DNA of 15,258 nt from Marisimplicoccus framensis_A (GTDB taxonomy: Bacteria > Bacteroidota > Bacteroidia > Flavobacteriales > Flavobacteriaceae): assembly GCA_042088875.1 (NCBI GenBank), contig JBELLF010000027.1:1-15258 (forward strand), written 5' to 3'. How positions within the stretch are numbered: the first letter of the stretch is position 1; each line of letters opens with the position of its first letter. Positions 7,845 through 14,519 of the stretch are shown piece after piece. A model generated the notes under the pieces. The model ran no database searches. It was not told where the DNA came from and saw only the letters and a list, made by a program, of their open reading frames with translations. Position numbers and translations under genes: made by a program.

Positions 7845-7854
7845 AAAATAAGTT

Positions 7855-8397
7855 ATGTCAAGAATAGGAAATAATCCAATAAGTATTCCAGATGGTGTTT
7901 CGGTTAACGTCAAAGATAACGTTATTACCATTAATGGTAAAAATGGTGAAATGTCTCAGGTTTTTGATGGAGTGACTATTAACATCTCAGATAACACAAT
8001 TTTAGTAAAAAGAAATTCTGAATCTAAGGATCACAAATCAAAGCATGGGTTATATAGATCACTTATTGCAAATATGATAACAGGAGTTTCAGAAGGCTTC
8101 ACTAAAGAACTTGAACTGGTTGGTGTAGGTTACAGGGCAAGTAACTCTGGCCAGAAATTAGATCTTTCACTTGGATTTTCTCACACAATTTTATTGGATA
8201 TAGCTCCTGAGGTTAAAGTCGAAGCTATTAATGAAAAAGGTCAAAATCCAATTATTAAACTTACATCAATGGATAAGCAACTATTAGGTCATGTTGCTGC
8301 TAAAATTCGTTCTTTTAGAAAGCCAGAGCCATACAAAGGAAAAGGGATTAAGTTCGTTGGAGAGCAAATAAGAAGAAAAGCAGGTAAATCAGCTTAA
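7855..8397 (+). CDS. rplF: 50S ribosomal protein L6 (uL6)
   Basis: L6 lies at the base of the L7/L12 stalk near the sarcin-ricin loop where translational GTPases bind. The 180-residue protein holds two related alpha/beta domains, MSRIGNNPISIP at the start and ELVGVGYRA...LDLSLGFSH in the second half. The signature EPYKGKGIKFVGEQIRRKAGK ends the protein (158-178). A perfect 16-base palindrome lies at 7925-7940 inside the coding sequence but looks like chance. One base separates it from rplR. Confidence 0.98.
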   Translation: MSRIGNNPISIPDGVSVNVKDNVITINGKNGEMSQVFDGVTINISDNTILVKRNSESKDHKSKHGLYRSLIANMITGVSEGFTKELELVGVGYRASNSGQKLDLSLGFSHTILLDIAPEVKVEAINEKGQNPIIKLTSMDKQLLGHVAAKIRSFRKPEPYKGKGIKFVGEQIRRKAGKSA

Positions 8398-8398
8398 T

Positions 8399-8758
8399 AT
8401 GGGAAATACTAAAACATTTAGAAGAAATAGAATTAGACAAAGGATTAAAAAAGTAATATCAGGTACGGCAGATTTTCCTAGATTGTCTGTATTTAGAAGT
8501 AATAAAGAAATTTATTGCCAATTAATAGATGATCTTACTGGGAAGACTTTAATGCAATCTTCTTCTAGAGATAAGGCTATTACTGATTTAAAATTAGGGA
8601 CTAACATGGAAATCTCTTTTAATGTTGGTAAGACTCTTGCAGAAAATGCTGTCAAAAAAGGTATTGAAAAAATAAAATTTGATAGAGGTGGTTACCTTTA
8701 TCATGGTAGAGTTAAATCACTTGCTGAAGGTGCAAGGGAAGGTGGACTTAAATTTTAA
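8399..8758 (+). CDS. rplR: 50S ribosomal protein L18 (uL18)
   Basis: L18 binds 5S rRNA with L5 and anchors it to the large subunit. It is 119 residues, with a basic N-terminus (FRRNRIRQRIKK) and the family core PRLSVFRSNKEIYCQLIDD followed by FDRGGYLYHGRVKSLAEGAREGGLKF at the C-terminus. The start has TAAT before the ATG. Length, basic N-tail and terminal EGAREGGLKF are all as expected. Confidence 0.98.
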   Translation: MGNTKTFRRNRIRQRIKKVISGTADFPRLSVFRSNKEIYCQLIDDLTGKTLMQSSSRDKAITDLKLGTNMEISFNVGKTLAENAVKKGIEKIKFDRGGYLYHGRVKSLAEGAREGGLKF

Positions 8759-8760
8759 TT

Positions 8761-9285
8761 ATGTATAAAAATTATAAAAACGTCGAACTTGTAAAACCTG
8801 CTGGATTAGATCTTAAAGATAGGCTTGTAGGTATTCAAAGAGTAACTAAGGTGACTAAAGGTGGTAGAGCTTTTGGTTTCTCTGCTATTGTTGTAGTGGG
8901 TGATGAAAATGGTGTTGTTGGACATGGTCTTGGAAAAGCAAAAGAAGTTACAATTGCAATTTCTAAAGCTGTTGAAGATGCAAAGAAAAATTTAGTAAGG
9001 ATTCCCATAGAAAATGGAACAGTTCCACATGAACAAAAAGGTAAATTTGGGGGTGCTAAAGTATTTATTAAGCCTGCAACTGAGGGTACAGGTGTAATTG
9101 CTGGTGGTGCTGTTAGATCAGTTTTAGAGTCTGTTGGTGTTCAAAATGTACTTTCTAAATCTCAAGGATCTTCAAATCCACATAATGTTGTAAAAGCTAC
9201 TTTTGACGCACTTCTTAATCTAAGAAGTCCGTTAATGATTTCAAAACAAAGAGGTATTTCTCTTGATAAAGTATTTAAAGGATGA
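8761..9285 (+). CDS. rpsE: 30S ribosomal protein S5 (uS5)
   Basis: S5 is at the mRNA entry side of the 30S shoulder and affects decoding accuracy. The protein is 174 residues. The N-terminal double-stranded RNA-binding-like domain spans about 18-82 and carries VTKVTKGGRAFGFSA at 28-42, the loop where spectinomycin resistance changes are known in other species; nothing looks altered. The second domain covers about 90-160. Its stop is TGA, the only non-TAA stop in the window, because it overlaps the rpmD start as ATGA. Confidence 0.98.
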   Translation: MYKNYKNVELVKPAGLDLKDRLVGIQRVTKVTKGGRAFGFSAIVVVGDENGVVGHGLGKAKEVTIAISKAVEDAKKNLVRIPIENGTVPHEQKGKFGGAKVFIKPATEGTGVIAGGAVRSVLESVGVQNVLSKSQGSSNPHNVVKATFDALLNLRSPLMISKQRGISLDKVFKG

Positions 9286-9470
9286 GCAAAAAAGTTAGAA
9301 TTAAACAGGTAAGAAGTACAATTAAAAGACTAGAGTCTCAAAAGAGAACACTTAGAGCTTTAGGTCTAAGAAAAATTGGAATGGAAGTTGAACATGAGTT
9401 AAGTTCATCAATTTCAGGAATGATAGATAAAGTTAAACATCTTTTAGAAATTAATTCTTTAGACAAATAA
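9282..9470 (+). CDS. rpmD: 50S ribosomal protein L30 (uL30)
   Basis: L30 is a small peripheral large-subunit protein. It is 62 residues with the typical pattern VRIKQVRSTIKR, then QKRTLRALGLRKIG and a C-terminal helix MIDKVKHLLEI. The start overlaps the rpsE stop by four bases (ATGA), the only such overlap in the window, which implies re-initiation by ribosomes ending rpsE. AAAGG lies immediately before the ATG, too close to act as a normal Shine-Dalgarno site. Confidence 0.97.
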   Translation: MSKKVRIKQVRSTIKRLESQKRTLRALGLRKIGMEVEHELSSSISGMIDKVKHLLEINSLDK

Positions 9471-9472
9471 TT

Positions 9473-9925
9473 ATGAGCTTAAATAATTTACAACCTGCAA
9501 AAGGTTCCAACAAGACGAGTGGTAAAAGACTTGGAAGAGGTCAAGGTTCTGGTAAAGGTGGTACCTCAACTAAAGGTCACAAAGGTGCTCAATCAAGATC
9601 TGGTTATTCTCGAAAGATAGGTTTTGAGGGTGGGCAAATGCCACTTCAAAGAAGAATTCCAAAGTTTGGTTTTAATAATATTAACAGAATTGAATATAAA
9701 ACTATTAATATAGATGATATACAGACTTTATTTGAAGATAAAAAAATTACAAAAGATTTAACCTTTGATAAGATGATTGAATTAAGAATTGCTAAAAAAG
9801 GTGATCTTGTTAAAGTTTTAGGTAGAGGTAAAATTAATGTTCCAGTTAATGTTGCTGCTCATAAATTTTCTTCATCTGCAGAAAAGCTAATTGAAAAGGC
9901 CGGCGGTAAAGTAATAAAAATATAA
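9473..9925 (+). CDS. rplO: 50S ribosomal protein L15 (uL15)
   Basis: L15 joins during mid-stage 50S assembly and has a long unstructured N-terminal arm running into 23S rRNA. The 150-residue protein shows this arm as a Gly/Lys/Ser-rich stretch at about 17-44 (GKRLGRGQGSGKGG and onward), then FEGGQMPLQRRIPKFGF, and the family signature at about 114-145 starting VKVLGRGKI and ending IEKAGG. The start follows the TAATTATG pattern after rpmD. Just one base separates its stop from the secY GTG. Confidence 0.98.
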   Translation: MSLNNLQPAKGSNKTSGKRLGRGQGSGKGGTSTKGHKGAQSRSGYSRKIGFEGGQMPLQRRIPKFGFNNINRIEYKTINIDDIQTLFEDKKITKDLTFDKMIELRIAKKGDLVKVLGRGKINVPVNVAAHKFSSSAEKLIEKAGGKVIKI

Positions 9926-9926
9926 A

Positions 9927-11279
9927 GTGAATAAATTAGTAGACATAATAAAAAATATATTCGGAATCAAAGAGTTAAGAGATAGAATTCTTTTTACTTT
10001 AGGTTTACTATTAGTTTACAGGTTAGGTGCACAAGTTGTACTTCCAGGTGTTGATTCACTTGCTTTGTCTGATCTTTCTACAAGATCTGATGGTGGAGGA
10101 TTATTAGGAATATTAAATGCATTTACTGGTGGTGCTTTTGCAAATGCATCCATATTTGCACTTGGAATTATGCCATATATTTCAGCAGCTATTGTTGTTC
10201 AATTAATGGGTGTAGCTCTACCTTATCTTCAAAAACTTCAGAAAGAAGGTGAGAGTGGTAGAAAAAAAATTACACAAATTACTAGATGGTTAACAATCTT
10301 TATATGTGTTATCCAAGCACCTGCATACTTATACGGTCTTAGTGCACTTGGTGTTCCAGATACTGCGTTTGTTTTTGGTAGAACACCAATGTTTGTTCTA
10401 TCATCAATAATTATTCTTGTTACAGGATGTGTTTTTGCCATGTGGCTTGGTGAGAAAATAACTGACAGAGGGATTGGAAATGGTATATCGCTTCTAATTA
10501 CTGTAGGTATTGTTGCTACTTTGCCATTATCTTTTACACAAAATCTTGTCTCAAGAGTTTCTGAAAGTAATGGTGGTTTAATAATGGTAGTCATTGAACT
10601 TGCAGTATGGTTGGTTGTTATTCTACTATCAATACTACTAGTTATGGCTGTTAGACAAATTCCTGTTCAATATGCAAGAAGAAACTCAAATCCTGGATCT
10701 CAATCCTCGGCTATGTCAACAAGACAATATATACCCTTAAAGCTTAATGCATCAGGTGTTATGCCAATAATTTTTGCTCAGGCACTTATGTTTGCTCCAG
10801 CAACTTTAGGTAGTGTTTTTAATGACTCATCAATGGGACAGTGGCTTCAAGCAAGTTTTTCTGACATATTTGGATTATGGTATAATATTTTATTTGCACT
10901 TCTTGTTATAATTTTTACATTTTTTTATACTGCTATTACAGTACCTACTAATAAAATGTCAGATGATTTAAAAAGAAGCGGTGGATTTGTTCCTGGTATA
11001 AGACCAGGAAATGAAACTTCAGAATATTTAGATTCAGTAATGTCTCATATTACCTTTCCTGGATCTCTGTATTTAGCAGTTATAGCAATTTTCCCTGCTA
11101 TAGTTGTTCAATTAATTGGCATGCAACAAGGTTGGGCACTATTTTATGGGGGTACATCTCTTCTAATTATGGTAGGAGTTGCTATTGATACAATACAGCA
11201 GGTAAATGCATATTTACTTAATCATCATTACGATGGACTTATGAAATCTGGTTCAATGAGAAGTAAACCAACTATATAA
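9927..11279 (+). CDS. secY: Preprotein translocase channel subunit SecY
   Basis: SecY forms the membrane channel through which unfolded proteins are exported or inserted, with SecE, SecG and SecA. The 450-residue protein has about ten hydrophobic helices, starting with LFTLGLLLVYRLGAQVVLPGV near 22-42. The conserved segment ALGIMPYISAAIVVQLM begins at residue 78, and VPGIRPGNET precedes the last helices. The start is GTG, the only non-ATG start I can assign with confidence here; no in-frame ATG lies close downstream, and the N-terminus NKLVDIIKNIFGIKELRDRI aligns in memory with relatives. Neither adk nor map follows, unlike in many phyla; infA starts one base after the stop. Confidence 0.97.
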   Translation: MNKLVDIIKNIFGIKELRDRILFTLGLLLVYRLGAQVVLPGVDSLALSDLSTRSDGGGLLGILNAFTGGAFANASIFALGIMPYISAAIVVQLMGVALPYLQKLQKEGESGRKKITQITRWLTIFICVIQAPAYLYGLSALGVPDTAFVFGRTPMFVLSSIIILVTGCVFAMWLGEKITDRGIGNGISLLITVGIVATLPLSFTQNLVSRVSESNGGLIMVVIELAVWLVVILLSILLVMAVRQIPVQYARRNSNPGSQSSAMSTRQYIPLKLNASGVMPIIFAQALMFAPATLGSVFNDSSMGQWLQASFSDIFGLWYNILFALLVIIFTFFYTAITVPTNKMSDDLKRSGGFVPGIRPGNETSEYLDSVMSHITFPGSLYLAVIAIFPAIVVQLIGMQQGWALFYGGTSLLIMVGVAIDTIQQVNAYLLNHHYDGLMKSGSMRSKPTI

Positions 11280-11280
11280 T

Positions 11281-11496
11281 ATGGCTAAACAAAAATCTAT
11301 AGAACAAGAAGGTAAAATTATAGAGGCTCTTTCTAATGCTATGTTTAGAGTAGAACTTAAAAATGGACATGTTGTTACTGCTCATATTTCGGGTAAGATG
11401 CGTTTACATTATATAAAGCTTCTTCCAGGCGATAAAGTAAAACTAGAGATGAGTCCATATGATTTGACAAAAGCAAGAATAACATTTAGAATGTAA
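11281..11496 (+). CDS. infA: Translation initiation factor IF-1
   Basis: IF-1 binds the 30S A site during initiation and supports IF-2 and IF-3. The 71-residue protein is a single S1-like OB fold with the almost invariant core MFRVELKNGHVVTAHISGKMR (22-42, given here as landmarks) and LLPGDKVKLEMSPYDLTKARI. It ends ITFRM, where relatives I remember usually end ITYRY or similar; the change is small and probably neutral. Its place between secY and rpmJ fits a Flavobacteriia-type order. Confidence 0.98.
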   Translation: MAKQKSIEQEGKIIEALSNAMFRVELKNGHVVTAHISGKMRLHYIKLLPGDKVKLEMSPYDLTKARITFRM

Positions 11497-11503
11497 AAAT
11501 ATT

Positions 11504-11620
11504 ATGAAAGTAAGAGCATCAATAAAGAAAAGAAGTAGTGAATGTAAAATCGTCAGAAGAAAAGGTCGATTATATGTTATTAATAAAAAAAATCCACGAT
11601 ATAAACAAAGACAAGGTTAA
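11504..11620 (+). CDS. rpmJ: 50S ribosomal protein L36 (bL36), zinc-free type
   Basis: This 38-residue gene is easy to miss because of its size. It begins MKVRASIKKRSSEC and ends NPRYKQRQG, the standard L36 frame. L36 is a late-joining large-subunit protein, and the common form folds round a zinc ion with three cysteines and a histidine. Here only Cys14 remains and there is no histidine, so it is the zinc-free (C-minus) form. It fills the 126-base interval between infA and rpsM, with an ATTATG start 7 bases after infA and the TAATTATG junction to rpsM. Confidence 0.97.
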   Translation: MKVRASIKKRSSECKIVRRKGRLYVINKKNPRYKQRQG

Positions 11621-11622
11621 TT

Positions 11623-11997
11623 ATGGCAAGAATTTCAGGAATAGATATACCAAAGGATAAAAGAGGAGCAATAGCTTTAACCTATATATACGGAATAGGT
11701 AGAAGTCTTGCATTAACAATTCTAGAAGAAGCTAAAGTTGATTTAAATAAAAAAGTTTCTAAATGGGATGATAAAGACATTGCCAGTATTAGGGATGTTG
11801 TTGGGAAACTTAAAATAGAAGGTGAATTAAGATCAGAGACTCAACTAAATATTAAAAGATTAATGGATATTGGTAGTTTTAGAGGTATTAGACATAGAAC
11901 AGGTTTACCATTAAGAGGTCAGAGAACAAAAAATAATTCTCGAACAAGAAAAGGAAAAAGAAAAACTGTAGCTAATAAGAAAAAAGCAACTAAATAA
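11623..11997 (+). CDS. rpsM: 30S ribosomal protein S13 (uS13)
   Basis: S13 lies in the 30S head, forms bridges to L5 and touches P-site tRNA with its tail. The protein is 124 residues, opening MARISGIDIPKDKRG, with the helix-turn region YIYGIGRSLALTIL, the signature MDIGSFRGIRHRTGLPLRGQ, and a basic C-terminal tail of about 25 residues. AAGG occurs 7-10 bases before the ATG from the end of rpmJ, possibly a weak Shine-Dalgarno match or chance. Confidence 0.98.
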   Translation: MARISGIDIPKDKRGAIALTYIYGIGRSLALTILEEAKVDLNKKVSKWDDKDIASIRDVVGKLKIEGELRSETQLNIKRLMDIGSFRGIRHRTGLPLRGQRTKNNSRTRKGKRKTVANKKKATK

Positions 11998-11999
11998 TT

Positions 12000-12383
12000 A
12001 TGGCAAAATCTACCAGTAAAAAAAGAAAAGTAATTGTTGATGCAAATGGTGTGGCTCATATAAACGCTTCATTCAATAACATTATCATATCAATTACTAA
12101 TTTAAAAGGTGAAGTTATATCATGGTCTTCAGCAGGTAAAATGGGTTTTAGGGGTTCTAAAAAGAATACTCCATTTGCTGCTCAAACTGCTGCAGAGGAT
12201 GCAGCTAAGGTTGCCCATGATGCAGGTGTTAGAAGAGTTAAAGTTCTAGTAAAAGGACCTGGAAATGGAAGAGAATCAGCTATTAGAACCTTACACAACA
12301 ATGGCTTAGAAGTTTCTGAAATCGTTGATGTTACGCCAATGCCACATAATGGATGTAGACCACCTAAAAGAAGAAGAGTTTAA
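12000..12383 (+). CDS. rpsK: 30S ribosomal protein S11 (uS11)
   Basis: S11 sits on the 30S platform close to the E site and helps select correct codon pairing. The 127-residue protein has the core HINASFNNIIISITNLKGE, then SSAGKMGFRGSKKNTPFAAQ and VKGPGNGRESAIR. The C-terminal signature DVTPMPHNGCRPPKRRRV is complete, including the Asn that becomes isoaspartate in E. coli. It is joined to rpsM by the TAATTATG junction. The gap to rpsD is 14 bases, among the longest in the operon. Confidence 0.98.
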   Translation: MAKSTSKKRKVIVDANGVAHINASFNNIIISITNLKGEVISWSSAGKMGFRGSKKNTPFAAQTAAEDAAKVAHDAGVRRVKVLVKGPGNGRESAIRTLHNNGLEVSEIVDVTPMPHNGCRPPKRRRV

Positions 12384-12397
12384 TTAATAGAATTTAA

Positions 12398-13003
12398 ATG
12401 GCAAGATATAGAGGACCAAAAACAAAAATTTCAAGAAAGTTCGGTGAACCATTATTTGGTGAGGATCGTTCCTTAGAAAAAAAGAATTACCCTCCTGGGC
12501 AACATGGTAATACAAAAAGAAGAGCCAAAAAGTCAGAATATGCAATTCAGCTTATGGAAAAGCAAAAGGCCAAGTATACTTATGGTATCCTTGAAAAGCA
12601 GTTTAGGAATATATATGACAAGGCTAATAGAGGAAAAGGTATTACAGGTGAGCTGCTTTTACAGCTATGTGAATCAAGACTTGATAATGTTGTATTTAGG
12701 ATGGGTATATCAAATACCAGAGATGGTGCAAGACAGTTAGTATCCCACAAACATATACTTGTTAATGGATCAATTGTTAACATCCCATCATATACTTTAA
12801 AACCTGGAGACATTATTTCTATAAGAGAGAAGTCTAAGTCTTTAAAGGCAATCGAGAGTTCTCTTAGAGAAAATTTATCTGAATATGAATGGATAAAATT
12901 TAATATAGAACGTCTTGAAGGTGAATTTGTTTCTCTTCCAGAAAGAGAACAAATTCCTGAAAATATCAAGGAACAACTTATTGTTGAATTATACTCAAAA
13001 TAA
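12398..13003 (+). CDS. rpsD: 30S ribosomal protein S4 (uS4), zinc-free type
   Basis: S4 is a primary assembly protein that binds the five-way junction of 16S rRNA and affects decoding fidelity; in enterobacteria it also represses the alpha operon. The 201-residue protein has the N-terminal domain with NYPPGQHG at 30-37 and KKSEYAIQLMEKQK, then the S4 RNA-binding domain at about 91-155, starting at CESRLDNVVFR and including GARQLVSHKHILVNG. Some bacteria have a four-cysteine zinc knot in the N-terminal domain; here the only cysteine seen is Cys91, so no zinc site. The C-terminus ENIKEQLIVELYSK is typical. Confidence 0.98.
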   Translation: MARYRGPKTKISRKFGEPLFGEDRSLEKKNYPPGQHGNTKRRAKKSEYAIQLMEKQKAKYTYGILEKQFRNIYDKANRGKGITGELLLQLCESRLDNVVFRMGISNTRDGARQLVSHKHILVNGSIVNIPSYTLKPGDIISIREKSKSLKAIESSLRENLSEYEWIKFNIERLEGEFVSLPEREQIPENIKEQLIVELYSK

Positions 13004-13008
13004 AAAAT

Positions 13009-14001
13009 ATGGCAATTTTAAACTTTCAAAAACCAGATAAAGTAATCATGATAGACTCAACAGAGTCTCATGGTAAATTCGAATTTAGACCTCTAGAACC
13101 AGGATATGGTTTAACTATTGGTAACGCTCTTAGAAGGGTATTATTATCTTCTTTAGAAGGTTATGCGTTTACATCCATCAAAATTGATGGTGTAGATCAT
13201 GAATTTTCTACAATTGAAGGTGTTGTTGAGGATGTTACAGAAATCATCTTAAACATAAAGCAAATTAGATTGAAAAGACAAATTGATGATATTGATAACG
13301 AGAAGATTAATGTAATAGTTGGTAATCAGAAAGTTCTAAAAGCTTCAGATCTCCAAAAATTCATATCTGGTTTCCAAATTCTAAATCCTGATCTTGTTAT
13401 ATGTAATCTTGAAAAAAACGTTAAGCTAAGTATTGAACTTAACATTGATAAAGGGAGAGGATATGTTCCAGCTGAAGAAAATAAAAAATATAATGAGTCT
13501 GTTGGAGTAATTGCTATTGATTCAATCTACACTCCAATAAAAAATGTTAAGTACGATATTGAAAATTATAGGGTAGAACAAAAAACTGATTATGAAAAAC
13601 TTGTTTTTGAATTAGTTACTGATGGCTCTATACATCCTAAAGATGCTCTTACTGAAGCTGCAAAAATACTTATTCACCATTTCATGTTGTTCTCTGATGA
13701 ACTTATTACTCTTGAGGCAGACGAAATTGCTCAGACTGAGACATATGACGAAGAATCTCTTCACATGAGACAACTTTTAAAAACAAAACTAATAGATATG
13801 GATTTATCTGTTAGAGCTTTAAATTGTTTAAAAGCTGCAGAGGTTGATACATTAGGGGATCTAGTTTCTTTTAATAAAAACGATTTAATGAAGTTTAGAA
13901 ATTTTGGTAGAAAATCTCTAACAGAGCTTGAAGAGTTAGTTATACTCAAAGGTTTATCATTTGGAATGGATCTTGCTAAATACAAACTAGATAAAGATTA
14001 A
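13009..14001 (+). CDS. rpoA: DNA-directed RNA polymerase subunit alpha
   Basis: The alpha subunit dimerises to nucleate RNA polymerase assembly and uses its C-terminal domain to bind upstream promoter DNA and regulators. The 330-residue protein has the N-terminal dimerisation motif EPGYGLTIGNALRRVLLSSL at 30-49 and HEFSTIEGVVEDVTEI at 64-79. A flexible linker follows, then the C-terminal domain from about residue 255. DNA-contact residues equivalent to E. coli Arg265, Asn268 and Cys269 are Arg269, Asn272 and Cys273 here, and the NFGRKSLTE segment is intact. The gap after rpsD is 5 bases. Confidence 0.98.
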   Translation: MAILNFQKPDKVIMIDSTESHGKFEFRPLEPGYGLTIGNALRRVLLSSLEGYAFTSIKIDGVDHEFSTIEGVVEDVTEIILNIKQIRLKRQIDDIDNEKINVIVGNQKVLKASDLQKFISGFQILNPDLVICNLEKNVKLSIELNIDKGRGYVPAEENKKYNESVGVIAIDSIYTPIKNVKYDIENYRVEQKTDYEKLVFELVTDGSIHPKDALTEAAKILIHHFMLFSDELITLEADEIAQTETYDEESLHMRQLLKTKLIDMDLSVRALNCLKAAEVDTLGDLVSFNKNDLMKFRNFGRKSLTELEELVILKGLSFGMDLAKYKLDKD

Positions 14002-14004
14002 AAA

Positions 14005-14442
14005 ATGAGACACGGTAAAAAAACAATTAAACTTGGTAGGAAATCGGCTCACAGAAAAGCTATGCTTGCAAATATGGCTCTATCATTAATTGAACATAAA
14101 AGAATCACAACAACGTCAACTAAAGCAAAAGCTTTAAAGATTTTTATTGAGCCTCTAATTACTAAATCCAAAGATGATACCACTCATAATAGAAGACTGT
14201 GTTTTAGCAAATTGAGAAATAAAAATGGTGTTAAGACTTTATTTGATGAAGTATCTCAAAAGGTAGCTAATAGGCCCGGTGGATATACAAGAATAATCAA
14301 ATTGGGTAATAGAATGGGTGATAATGCTTCCATGGCTATGATTGAACTTGTAGACTATAATAACCTATATAATTCAACACAAGTTCAAGAATCTCTTAAA
14401 GAACAAATGGTTGAAACAGAGGAAAAACCTAATTCAGAATAA
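14005..14442 (+). CDS. rplQ: 50S ribosomal protein L17 (bL17)
   Basis: L17 is on the large subunit near the tunnel exit. The protein is 145 residues; the family core (MRHGKKTIKLGRKSAHRKAM at the start, RITTTSTKAKALK, RPGGYTRIIKLGNRMGDNASMAMIELV) ends near 115-118. The remaining tail of nearly 30 residues is low in conservation and acidic towards its end (EQMVETEEKPNSE), an extension I associate with Bacteroidota. It is the last gene of the superoperon, three bases after rpoA and 22 bases before the terminator stem. Confidence 0.97.
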   Translation: MRHGKKTIKLGRKSAHRKAMLANMALSLIEHKRITTTSTKAKALKIFIEPLITKSKDDTTHNRRLCFSKLRNKNGVKTLFDEVSQKVANRPGGYTRIIKLGNRMGDNASMAMIELVDYNNLYNSTQVQESLKEQMVETEEKPNSE

Positions 14443-14464
14443 CACTAAATAAAAAGTAATCAAC

Positions 14465-14499
14465 AAAAGGACATATGAATTTTCATATGTCCTTTTTTT
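14465..14499 (+). terminator. Rho-independent terminator after rplQ
   Basis: The stem GGACATATGAA (14469-14479) pairs perfectly with TTCATATGTCC (14482-14492), and the flanking AAAA and TTTT extend it. A run of seven T bases (14493-14499) follows. The terminal A-T pairs probably open to a loop of four or more bases. The 77-base interval between rplQ and carA (14443-14519) holds this hairpin and otherwise only A/T-rich sequence. In the opposite direction the T-tract is only four bases, so it should act mainly on the + strand. Confidence 0.92.
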
Positions 14500-14519
14500 A
14501 TGTAATTTTATCTTCCGAA

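Larger units (their letters stand above)
1..14442 (+). other. Fused str/S10/spc/alpha ribosomal protein superoperon
   Basis: Thirty consecutive genes run in one direction from fusA to rplQ. Gaps are 0 to 14 bases, with 1-base TAATG overlaps (rplC/rplD, rpsS/rplV), one 4-base ATGA overlap (rpsE/rpmD) and directly abutting pairs (rplV/rpsC, rpmC/rpsQ). I see no hairpin followed by a T-tract between genes until 14465. Gene order matches the ancestral S10-spc-alpha order. There is no room for the leader before rpsJ that carries L4 autoregulation in enterobacteria. A single transcript is an inference from spacing; internal promoters inside coding sequence cannot be excluded. Confidence 0.8.

Noticed and set aside
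7925..7940. Perfect 16-base palindrome TTACCATTAATGGTAA in rplF
   Set aside because: In AT-rich DNA of this length about one such palindrome is expected by chance, it is inside coding sequence, and no second copy was noticed.
10238..10594. A 118-codon minus-strand open frame opposite secY
   Set aside because: It is the antisense of a conserved membrane protein gene; its composition is the mirror of SecY codons and there is no independent evidence of expression.
12504..12740. A 78-codon open frame on the + strand inside rpsD
   Set aside because: It lies in another frame wholly within the clearly conserved S4 gene, resembles no family I know and has no start context; a chance shadow.
12580..12969. 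A 129-codon minus-strand open frame opposite rpsD
   Set aside because: Antisense shadow of S4; AT-rich genes that avoid certain codons often give long open reverse frames.
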